A stretch of 64,000 nucleotides of DNA from Neelides folsomi (taxonomy: Eukaryota > Arthropoda > Collembola > Neelipleona > Neelidae): NCBI GenBank assembly GCA_034687125.1, contig JAQGBZ010000126.1, positions 1 to 64,000 of the forward strand, written 5' to 3'. Each line of letters starts with the position of its first letter. The stretch's first letter is position 1. The notes under the pieces were generated by a model. The model saw only the letters and a list, made by a program, of their open reading frames with translations, did not search any database and had not been told where the DNA came from. Below are positions 51,409 through 61,843 of the stretch, piece after piece. A program made the position numbers and the translations under genes.

Positions 51409-51627
51409 TTAAAGAGTCGGTTGAGCTTCAATTCTTCTTGATTGGAACAATTCCAAGAAAATGTAATCCTTTAACCTCAGGTGTCCAATTCTACATAAAG
51501 CTTGTTTACTTGTAACATAAGTATAAGCATTTGACAATTGGCGATACTGTGGCGTACTCCGTAGTGTCCGATTCACCATTACAACTTGTGCCAGTGGGAG
51601 AATAGAAAATCTTTTGGTTTCTTGCAT
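51409..51627 (-). CDS. Unidentified 72-aa frame beside the transposase
   Basis: On the minus strand an ATG at 51627 opens 72 codons ending at TAA. The frame stays open about ten codons further upstream through an acidic stretch that reads A-H-S-E-E-N-E. The product is mixed in composition, with basic residues spread along it and a C-terminal segment GHLRLKDYIFLELFQSRRI. No signal peptide or known domain is seen. It points away from the Tc1 transposase, whose start lies 62 bp off. It might be a terminal exon of an unseen gene, a relic carried with the transposon, or chance. I do not recognise it. Confidence 0.2.
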   Translation of the reverse strand: MQETKRFSILPLAQVVMVNRTLRSTPQYRQLSNAYTYVTSKQALCRIGHLRLKDYIFLELFQSRRIEAQPTL

Positions 51628-51688
51628 TTCATTTTCCTCGCTGTGAGCTGTAGATGCTTACCGGTTAAAATTACGCTTGGCGTTTAAA

Positions 51689-52676
51689 ATGGGAAAGGGA
51701 AAACCAACATCCCCCGATTTAATAAAACTAATAAGGTTATAGATAGCCGAGGGTAAATCAGTTAAAGACATTCAAAAAGATCTTTGTAATCTTGTATCAA
51801 AACCAACGATATATTCTTTGATTAATAAAATAAAAAATGGGTTTGATTTTTCGAAAGTGAGATCAGGACCTAAATTTAAAACAGGAAAAGCTGAGAATCG
51901 AATTCTTGAAAAGTTAATTTTGCAAAATAGATTTAGTACCTTTAAAGGTTTAGCTAAAATTTGGAGTGAGAAAATCGGATTTGAAGTGTGTAGGGAAACG
52001 ACTAGGAAAAGGCAAAAATGTTAGGATATGGATACTATAAACCCAAAGACAAGCCATTTTTGACAACTGCGATGAAGGAGAAAAGATTGAAATGGGACAA
52101 ATACCGGATTCTTCGCGAGCCATTCGAAAAAAGGTTTTTAAATTTCCCGCTTTTTATAAATATAATTTAGTTAGATAATTAATCCTTTGTTTCATTATTT
52201 TATTTGCTTATGGCTTTTGCTTTAGAATGAAGCTATTCACCCCGACTGCATAAATAAAAAGGTGAAACACCGAAAAGGTATTTATGCAGTCGGTTATGAT
52301 TTGGGGTTCAATGAGTAGCAGGGGTGTTGGAAAACTCGCATTCGTCGAAGGAATGGTCAACCAAACTAAATATCAAGACATTCTTCATTGCAATCTCATC
52401 CCTTCAATTCGCAAATTAGAGCCCGATGGAAAATTTACATTCCAACAAGATTCAGCAGCTCCACACACTGCGATTTCCACCCAAAATTGGTTGAAAACCC
52501 ATAACATAGAAGTTATGGATTGGCCACCAAGTTCTCCTGACATGAACGTCATTGAATCCTTATGGGCAATTTTGAAAAAGCCAGTTCAACGGCAAAAACC
52601 TTCAAATGTTGAAGAATTGAAAAGGATCGTTCAAGAGGAATGGGACAAAATCAGTCCTGAGACATGTCAGAGCCTG
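51689..52676 (+). pseudogene. Broken Tc1 (DD34E) transposase
   Basis: Remnant of a Tc1-type transposase, the enzyme that cuts and pastes its own DNA at TA sites. The N-terminal part from ATG 51689 shows a helix-turn-helix DNA-binding region and a GRPR-like SGPKFKT stretch. The C-terminal part from about 52287 has SVMIWG, then FQQDSAAPH with the second catalytic Asp (codon 52449-52451), then DWPPSSPDMNVIESLW with the catalytic Glu (codon 52554-52556). Exactly 34 residues lie between them, the Tc1 spacing. It is inactive: an in-frame TAG at 51740, a frameshift at about 52020, and a second frameshift just before SVMIWG at about 52280. The segment holding the first Asp (FSDE-type motif) is missing, replaced by about 100 bp of AT-rich DNA at 52130-52225. 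That insert has GT..AG-like edges, so an intron is conceivable. No terminal inverted repeats found. Confidence 0.85.
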
Positions 52677-52810
52677 AGGTGCATTCTATTATCTCCGGTC
52701 ACTCCGAGAATCTATAGGAACCGGAGTCTGAGTCCGTTTGGTCCCATCATAATTCTCATATCGCTCCGAAAAGAGGTCATTTTCGTGGAGTGCGTAATCG
52801 GAGTCCACAG
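52677..52810. repeat. GC-rich block with repeated CTCCG/CGGAG words at the transposase 3' edge
   Basis: Transposase similarity stops abruptly after ETCQSL. The next 130 bp are GC- and CpG-rich with many facing CTCCG and CGGAG words, for example CTCCGGT and ACCGGAG forming a 7-bp stem at about 52692-52726. The open frame runs on to 52823 but is no longer transposase-like. This looks like a different, probably inserted, repetitive sequence. Confidence 0.4.
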
Positions 52811-54201
52811 GCGGAAAGTTTAAAAATTTCATTTCATTTTCACAACCCTCACTTCCAATTAATATTACTCAATCATTTTCGACTAACGCCTCAACCAAAG
52901 GAGCCTTAAATAAGACGAAATATTGTTAAGATCTTAAAGTTATAACTGATTAACATAATAATTAAGAAACGTTATAACTACATTTTAGTTGTTGCAAAAC
53001 GATAGAGCCGCATTGAATTTTATATCATTCTTACTAGTTAATCAATGAATTTTAAGGGTTAAATTAATTAAAGTAAAATTTAGGAACTCCATTGATGAAA
53101 ATTACTTGATGGGTACAGTTTTGGAAATTTATTAAACGTCTTTGGATCATGGATGACAATGAATTCCATCATGCTCTTTTAATGGCGTCTGTGAGTCATG
53201 AATTTTTCCAATAATTTTAACTGAAATTAAAAACTTAAACGAAGTCGATAAATATTTTCCAACATAATAATACAAAATTTTAAAGCGATTAGCATTATAA
53301 GCGTTAAAACTGTTTTGGTCAAACCCTTATTGATATCAGAAGACCAGTAATTTCTCGTCGATGTCAAAAGTTATAACAGCCAAAGAGGAGAACCATACTT
53401 AATGAATACCCGTTAATTGAAACAAACAAATTTTTCTTTAATGGTGCATATAAAATGAAGTTATTTTATTTATCTTTATTTACCAAGTTTTGTGAATTTA
53501 TTTATTTTAAATTTTGTGCTTCTCATGGGTCGATTTGAACAATGGTGGCCCTCAAGTACATAATTAATAAATTGATGATGTGTGTTCGAGAAGGAGTCCA
53601 AGTTGTGGTTCACAACAATTGTTGGAATCCTTTGAAAAGACCGTTGCGTTTCCTCTAACTCGCTCGAGGTTGATTATAAAAGACCTTTGTTTTCTCTTTC
53701 AATTGACAAAGGAAGACCGTGAAGGCCCGGCGACAAGAAGCTTTTCATTCCCCTAAAACCTCCATCTTCATTCAGATATCTTTCCAAGTTTCACTTTGCT
53801 CCAATTTTGGCAAGGCTTTTATTTTTCGCTTAAGATCTCCGCCCTTTTTCCCCTTTACAAAGCTTAACTTACTTTACTTTGGAGCCCAAGTTTCCAACTT
53901 AATTGTCTCTCTTTACAAACTCGTGGCGTATAGTTCTCCAATTGAGTCCTGATCGTGATATCTTTACTCAAAACTTTATCCTATTCATATTTAACTTCCA
54001 ACGCTCTAATTATGATTTTCATTTAACAGTTCATGCCGTATTTAAGTTATTTACGATTACTTCAACAGCCCCACACCCTTTATAGAATTCCTTTTCATCA
54101 GACACAATAACGAGAAATAGCATTTCCAATTTATGGACGCCCTTTTAAATAAATTAAATATTTCAATCATTTCAACTCATTTCAAAACTTTTATTGATCA
54201 T
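52811..54201. other. Non-coding DNA
   Basis: No gene recognised and no right-hand transposon end found. AT-rich to 53500, then a mixed-composition stretch at 53550-53950 without a convincing frame. Confidence 0.45.
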
Positions 54202-54251
54202 CTTCATCTTTTGTAATATTTGTATTCTGGAAAATATTACAAAAGATGAAG
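54202..54251. repeat. Perfect 20-bp hairpin with a 10-nt loop
   Basis: CTTCATCTTTTGTAATATTT (54202-54221) is followed after 10 nt by its exact reverse complement (54232-54251). A 20-bp perfect stem is long for chance even in AT-rich DNA. It could be a small foldback, a recent inverted duplication or an RNA hairpin; at 50 nt it is short for a microRNA precursor. Confidence 0.65.
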
Positions 54252-56053
54252 TAATCCAAGAACATAAAATGTGTTGTTTCTTTAACCTAAAATAAATAAT
54301 TGGGGTCATTTTTAAAATGAAATCTAATTTATACAGTAGAATGGAATTGAAAATAAATTTTAGAAATGAGGAAAATCCAAAATCTAAATAAAGTCAAAAT
54401 GGCGGGAAATTGTTAAAGAATGAAATTGGGATTAAATTGGCTTTCTCTCTACTTCATTGAGTTTATTTACTTTGTGAAAGTGATCGAAGCAATTTGAATT
54501 TGAATCCCAATTTGTTCTCACAACATCCTTTCCCATCACATGTGTGGAGTGGAGATCCAAATGGCTCAGAATCCCCAAAGTGGTCGGTTGAAGGTGAAGT
54601 CACAAAGTGTGTTGACATTCCCTCAAAAGGCTCACGTTGATGGGAAAACCATGCGGGTTTTCTCTCTCTATTCATTCCCATCATCTCATGTGAGTTAAAT
54701 GGAGGGTGGGGATTAGACAACTCCCATTGTTTTCCCTCTAAATGTAAGAGAAGGGAAATCTCATAAATGCATATGAGGGTCTCGTCATTTCAATAATCCT
54801 CTTTGACTTCCAACACATAGAAAGAGACGAAACACAGTCAAAGAACTAAAACGAATAAACGGGTCCTGTTTTGGAAATGGGGAATCTCCGAGGTTCAAAG
54901 GGAAATTGTGAAAGAGTAAATATTCCAACAACATGTGTGTACATTTCGCCTATTTGGCCCTTTCTCGGATTCTGAAAAGGTTTATTGACTTACAAAAGTG
55001 AACTTTCCCTGTCACTCAATTCATTCACTTTTGTCAAATAGTTCTCTTTTAATAAATCTACTATTTAATAAATGCTATTTAATCACGAGGAACAAAGAAA
55101 GATCTTTTAATCAAAAGACTCAATTTAAAACTTATATAAAATCTTACATAACGTTCTACATTATTATGTATTTTATATGATACATTGTAAGAAAATATAT
55201 GTGTGATATAATGATTATACACCATATATCTTGTACACTTATCTTATACCATAATATGTAGAAATCTGATCTGTTATGAAATTATATCTGTAGATAAATG
55301 GATACATGTGCGGCATATTTGAGTTGTAGCTTTAGGTAAATTAATTGTGTTGATAAATATCTCCCATATCTTTTCCACACAGAGGGAAATTTCATGGAGG
55401 GATTCTCAATCCGAATTAATGTGAAGGGCGAGTGGAAAGCTCTTGATTTAATTCCGACTGGGAAAGAGAACTCAGGGAAGGTGCATGGGATTTTGTATAC
55501 ATGTTGGCTTTTCCCTCGGCCCCCGTCGGTCATCATCACAAGGACTAGGGATGAATTTATGTCCACATGAAAAGTTTATCATCATTCCAACGTCCGAATC
55601 TCAAATACAAATCCACTTTTGAGGAAAGGAGCCAAACACCTTTTATTTTCCCTTAAAGGAGAAGTCCATTAAGCATATGAGAAAGACACTTTATCTCTTT
55701 TAGCCAAAAACATCAAATTCCCATTCTTGTAAAAATATCCAACACATTCTGTATGAGTAAATAATACGTAATATGTAACAATGCCTATCCAGTACCTACA
55801 GACGTTCCTACCTCTGTACTTATACATGTATGATACATTATATACGGATTTCCCATCTCTCTTAAATATGTAGTTACATATTTCATCCCCGCCCTTTTCA
55901 ATCTTCTTTCTTTTCAAGAGCCTTTTTTGTTTATGCCTAAGTGATGAGATGGCGGGAAAAGCAAATGAAATGAAAATGAATATAAATTTATAAATATTTC
56001 ACTCAGATCCATCAATTTCTTTCCCTTCACTCGCCCCTGATTTATTCCTGGAA
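54252..56053. other. Non-coding DNA
   Basis: No gene recognised. The frames at 54463-54720 and 55282-55566 on the minus strand have balanced composition but no domain and no supporting splice or polyadenylation signal. Confidence 0.4.
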
Positions 56054-56254
56054 TTAATCTGAATAAACTGCGGAGGAAGGAAGGGGTTGATTTGAATTTG
56101 AGCTGAGGCGTGTGGCGGGGCCAATCGGGTCACATTCATCGACCATATGTCCTCGACGTGTTATCGATTCCATCAAACTTGACACATTGCTCATTGTCTT
56201 TAGACGCGGATGGGTGAGTCGTCTGTGCCCCGAGACATCCGATGTATAAAAGAG
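56054..56254 (-). CDS. Candidate 3'-terminal coding exon, unknown protein
   Basis: On the minus strand an acceptor-like TTTCTCAG ends at 56255. From 56254 one frame runs 66 codons to TAA at 56054-56056, and AATAAA follows about 9 bases later (minus strand; plus-strand TTTATT at 56041-56046). Codon use is balanced and GC-rich compared with its surroundings. The peptide is hydrophilic, with SGHRRLTHPRLKTMS, SLMESITRRGHMVDECDP and a serine/asparagine-rich tail ending AVYSD; it reads like the cytoplasmic tail of a larger protein. A second acceptor-like TCAG lies about 25 bases upstream. I recognise no family and found no partner exons. If real, the rest of the gene lies at higher coordinates on the minus strand, perhaps beyond the window. 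Confidence 0.33.
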   Translation of the reverse strand, partial: LFYTSDVSGHRRLTHPRLKTMSNVSSLMESITRRGHMVDECDPIGPATRLSSNSNQPLPSSAVYSD

Positions 56255-59200
56255 CTGAGAAACGCATCTTGAGATCAAACTGACACGAGGGAGGTATAGC
56301 GGAAAGGATAAAGGAATTACATATGTGGAAGAGCCCAGTGGATGGGGAACCAGTGAGCGGATAAGAAAAATGATAAGATGAGAGAAAGATCCAATTTGCT
56401 ATTTATTATATAAAGTTATATAAAATGTTATAATACATTCTTAGTTTGTAAAATAAGAAATATATATTGATATATGAAAATATATTGGGTATTAATATAT
56501 GACATGTATTAGAGTTTGTATTTATTACTTATTTAAGTATTGGCAAATGTGAGTAAGGAACAAAGAGAAAGTATAAATATTTAATGTTATATATCTCATA
56601 TGTTTCATATTTATATTCCATGTATGGTATATGTAGTCATATTGGGTGTGGATGATTCCGCAAAGTGGAGTAAAATTGTGTAAGAGAGCCGGAGGGAAAG
56701 ATGGACAGAATGGCGGTAATTTTGCTCAACACTTTCCGACAGAAATCTCCCGAGCGGAATTCCCCTCACGGAGATCGAAGGAGGAATTTTGTATCTGGAG
56801 CAGATAAGACCAATTAGACCTTTCTTCTTTACCAGCCAAGGAATAAAAAAATAACAGCGTGTTTAATGGGCTTACGTGTTCCGGTGACTTGATAACTCAA
56901 AGAACCACCCGGCCAATCCCACACATCTTTTCAACATTACTTTTGACCTTTGTGATCCTCAAACTTATTCGTATAATGATACCAAGACTTTCATTAAACA
57001 CTGATACATTATCATTATCCCATGTTCGGGATTTAAACAAATCGTAAAGGAAATATACATGATTGAATTTCTAACACTACTACTTACTTAACGAGGCTAA
57101 TAATCATTAAAAAATTATATAGACCTATCTGTATTTATGGTACGTAGTTTTTGAAATACTAATGTTTATTGAACGCTTAGATTACGTGATTCCTTATTGG
57201 ATGACAAAGTCGGAATATCCAGTGGGAAGCTCCTATTAAAACCACGTTAATAAAACATTAAATTCAAAAGATGGATAAATCCCCCAAATCCTACAAATCC
57301 ACCGAATTTCCTCGCCCTTGTATTTAATATACCAAGGTACAAATATCTTACATTAGATAGTTATGTAGATATCTTAAATAAGGGATTCAAGTTCCCAACT
57401 TCTTCCATGTATTAACCTCAAACGTGCAATGTAATTTATAATCCACAATGAAACATGTTACAATGTTACATCCAATGCAATATTGCACATACTGTCACAC
57501 ATGTATATAATTTATACATAATGCTTTTTATGCACAAAGATAATTCCTTATTCAATTTACCTTCAGACATTTAAATACCTACTGTATCTGTACTATTCTG
57601 TACATGTATTGTATTTCCAAGTGCTTACATGCAACTTCATATGGAAGAAAGGGGAGGAAGCATTTTGAATTGAAGTATTTAGGAAAAGGGAAATCTCCGT
57701 GGCCAAATGCTGTCAGAGTCATTTCCCACTTCTCAGAATATGCCGATTTCATAACATGGAAAATATATTTATTATACATATTAGTATATGGGGGATATAA
57801 CAAGATCCTTTTATCAGAGTTATCTCCCCTCCTCATCGGGAGCTTTGTATTGAATTTCAACGTTACAAGTTACAACGTCATTATATGATGATTATTTCCG
57901 ACTCCGTCTCTCCAATAATACAATTTCCAATATTCTTCACTCGATAATCATCTTCACAAATGCAACTCCCTTACTTATTATTTATTATACTATCATGATA
58001 CGTTATACAATTTATACTACTAATGATATTTGTTTAATGCTATATTTATTTAACCATTACTACACTACTATATTTATATTGTATAATATTATGTAAAGAA
58101 ATATATCATATTGTAGAGTTGCATTAAAAAGAATAATAAATGCTCAATGCCTATTTTATATGAATCATAATGTGAAGAATTGAAGGTTGTATAAGTTATA
58201 TGAATTTATATGTGATGGTCATATAATTCTCCAAATATTCTCAAAGTCCGAAAAATGAGCGACTTCTGAGTTGAAACTCACTTTTGGGTTTTATGGAATT
58301 ACGGTTGGAGGGAGATGTTCCTTATGTTATCAAAAGCGCATTTCCCAACTGGACTGTCCATCTTATCTATATCTGAGTAGTAATAAACGGGGGGTTCCCC
58401 ACGCTCCCCTTTCAGCTACAAAGATCCCCACAAGGGCGAGAATTGGGAATTACCGAAGCTCTCAAATACTTTCCTTTCCCTTACGACCCTTTTCCTCAAT
58501 CCGCACCATTTTCTTATCCAAACATAAGAAAGATTTCCTTCAGTTTTTCCCCAATTCTTCTTTCCATCACAAAGATCTTCTACAGTGAAAAAAGGAGATA
58601 ACTTTGAAGTTGACTTCATTTCTCAAAGTTTATGTTTTTCCCCATTTTGTAGGACAAGTGAGATGTATGGGATTTAAAAAGATGTATGGAATGTAAAATG
58701 GAATAAAAGGATGCATTGGGTGGAGAAATATGTTGAGGGATGATTTATCAAAATTGAAGTCATTTCAATTCTTCACGACTTTCAGCTCTTTTACTTTGAC
58801 GAAGGAAGAGAAATGGAGAAATGTAATAAAGAAACCAAAAGTTTTAGGGTTTACGACACAAACCCAAAGGACTTCGAGATTTCACTTCATTGAAATTGAG
58901 AAATGAATGTCAAACTTATTTGCCCATTTGGTTCTAGTTTAATTATATTTAAATTGTTACTTTTTTATAACTATTACAGATATTTATAGAAATCCAAATT
59001 CTTGATAACTAGATTGGTTATTGAAATTTAATTTAGAAACACAAACCACAATGAGCAATATTGGGACTAATAAATATTCACAATCGTTACAATTTCATTA
59101 AATAAATTTTTATATTAATATTAATCAGTCTTAAAATGGAAAATTAAAGATAACTCTCTATTTTAAAATAAATTGACAAAAAATCTTTCAAGTAAAAAAA

Positions 59201-61810
59201 CAAAAAAAAATAAAATTAACTAGATGATTTAAATTATGGTAAACTCTTAATGAAACATTATTCTTAACATAATATGATATTTCCTAATAAAATAATGTTA
59301 ATTTTAATAGTAAAAACATTTAGCTTTGAAATAAGTTGCTCCATTTCTTCCCTGCCCGATCGAATGGATCAAGTTAGGGGTGATCAGAATTAGGAATCAG
59401 AAGACGCATCGAGATAATGAAACCTGTTCAGGGAACAATTTATAGAATCTAATTTTTTGTTGCTCTCATTACTCTAGAAGAATTCGGGCGGTTGGAGAAA
59501 TCTCAAGGCATTTGAATTCTCCTCCGACCCTTGGAATGGTTTGAAGTCATTACTTGAAGACACTCCTCTGTTTTGCATTTTATGAACCCAATTTCACATG
59601 GGGTGTATATCCAGAGTTGGGGAAAGTAGTTAAAACCACTTGGAGCCTCTCAAAAACTTTTCTCAAATTGAACCAACGTGGAGCATAAAGGAGGAGAATG
59701 AAGAGTTCGAACATTCTCCTCAACAGATTCATGGCCTCTTCAAATTGATATATCTCTCATACGATCCACTCATGGTCTTAAGTTAGAAACCAAGTCTAAA
59801 ACCATACACTTTCAACCATAACATCCCTCAAGTAACATTTATAAAATCTCTCTTAATAAATATATATCAAAAATTCAAGAAAATTTAGAAAATACCAAAT
59901 AAGTATAGGAAAATACAAGAAATATTAAAAGTACAAAAAAGTATTTAATTTATGAGAATTTGGGAATGTTGAGAAAGAGATAGGAAAAAGGATTAAGCAA
60001 ATGTTCATATAGGAAGTTAAGGGAAGTTTAAAGGCATTTTGCATAAGGACGTTCCTCCTCCATCCACATTGTTCCAAAAGAGGAGGCGGCCGGGTGGGAA
60101 ATTATTTTCTTTGGGAAAGCCATAAACAAAAACGGGAAACTTTGGCAAGTTGTAAAAAAAGAAACACACGGGCAAAGTCGTTGGTTATTTTCCTTTTACA
60201 AGGAATCTTCCCTCAGTTCCTTCATTCTCTCCGTAAAACTGAAAACAAAGAGAAACTCGGAATTTCCCCCCAAAATTGTAAATTCAAAATCCAGGGGAAA
60301 AATCCTGAGCGGATCAGATTGATATGAAATCGATGGACTTTTTGTAAGGGGGAGAAGATGAGAAAAACTTTTTACGGCTTCCCGCTCTCAATTTAATGCA
60401 CACACACAATTGGGAAATTCATAAAGAAATATGACAAGTGAAAGGACAAGGTAAATTTTCTATATATGCAAAATATATCAATGAATATAAAGATATTACA
60501 GATTACATGAATACATAACAAACATACCTACATGTAAATAAGTATGGTATTCACGCATATTATTATGTGTAGTATTTATGTATGGTATGTGTGTTTTGTA
60601 TTTATGACTATATTTATTCCTATATTTAAGCATGTAAATACATATTTATCTTCATATATTTATTGTTATATGAAAATGTGAAGGATCTATTTATTCCAAA
60701 ATATTCCAACTCATCTCCTTTTTATATTTAAGAAGTGAGCATATGGGGAGAAAATGAAGGGAAAATCCAATCTCCATTTTCCATCTCTTGTGTTGTAAAT
60801 TGGTCGAAATCAAGTCTTCGTTTTTCTCCCATCAAATCATTTTTCTTTCCTGGGCTTCCAATTTTCAAACAGAGCCCCTCATTTTTTCTACTTATCAAAT
60901 CCGTAAATGCTGCCAAAATTCCCTCTTATAAATTCATTCAATGTCCATTGAGAACAAATTTGACGTTCGATTTTCCCATTCAGACCTCGTTATTCACAAT
61001 TTTAATGAGAGAAGTTGAAGTGAATGGGGAATTCATTGCTTTTATTAAATATAAGCGCTTTTATCAATTTAATTGGCATAAATTTCCATAATTCAACTCA
61101 CTATTTTTCAATCATACATATGATTAATTCCAACAATAAAAACTTCTAATAAAATTTTTTAAACAATATAATTATTTGAATTATTTCCAATTCCCCAAAT
61201 AGTGCATCTACAGATATGTAGAGTACATCAAAAATTTATTTATGCAAATCCAAATGTGTCCATACATATATATTTATAGGTCTTACCTTAAAATTGTTTT
61301 AAATATTATAAATTATTTAACTATACATACAGGTTAAAAACGTAGGTTTAAAAACCAACCCCAAAGGCGAAATATTTCTATTAAAATTGTTGTCTACCAA
61401 TATAACATACCTAATATGAGTTTCTTAAACTTGAAAACTTGTAATTATTTCCTCGTAATAAAAAAGTTTTCCAAACTATAGACATGAAATTTGTAATGGA
61501 AAGTGAGGTGATGAAGTTTGTATGAAAATATGCAAATGGGTGAGGGAAATTTTGTCCCCCGCACCAAGAACTCGTCGAAAGAATCACTTGTGAAATTGGC
61601 CCATAACTCTATTAAAAGAAGTAATATCACTCCCGCCCTCCTCACCGCAACTTTCCCCTTCCAATTCCAAATTTCCTCCAAACATTCCAAACAGGACACA
61701 AACAATAGCAAAGGAAAATGTCTTATATAGAGAAACCAAGAGGGAAATTTCCGCCCAGAAAATTCCAAGAAAATTCCCTTAAACTTTCCACACCTTCATT
61801 TGGTAGTAAT
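56255..61810. other. Non-coding DNA with short GC-richer islands
   Basis: No gene recognised. A GC-richer island at 56680-56820 holds a 38-codon plus-strand frame beginning MDRMAVILL at about 56701, rich in Arg/Ser afterwards; it is too short to call. Frames at 57579-57888, 58271-58619 and 60728-61091 are open on both strands and reflect purine/pyrimidine skew. Confidence 0.4.
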
Positions 61811-61843
61811 TTGGCCCCGGGTTTTTCTCAAACCCGGGGCCAA
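61811..61843. repeat. Very GC-rich perfect hairpin, 14-bp stem and 5-nt loop
   Basis: TTGGCCCCGGGTTT (61811-61824) and its exact reverse complement (61830-61843) flank the loop TTCTC. The stem contains CCCGGG twice, in AT-rich surroundings. It looks like a bacterial intrinsic terminator, but the context is eukaryotic, so it is more likely a small foldback or a structured site. Confidence 0.65.

Noticed and set aside
54202-54251. microRNA precursor
   Set aside because: Stem-loop is only 50 nt, shorter than usual precursors, and matches no microRNA I know.
60728-61091. Protein-like frames on both strands
   Set aside because: Opposing frames overlap almost fully and neither has a domain; purine/pyrimidine skew explains them.
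61811-61843. Bacterial rho-independent terminator or bacterial contamination
   Set aside because: The surroundings are AT-rich eukaryotic sequence with spliced genes; no bacterial gene is nearby.
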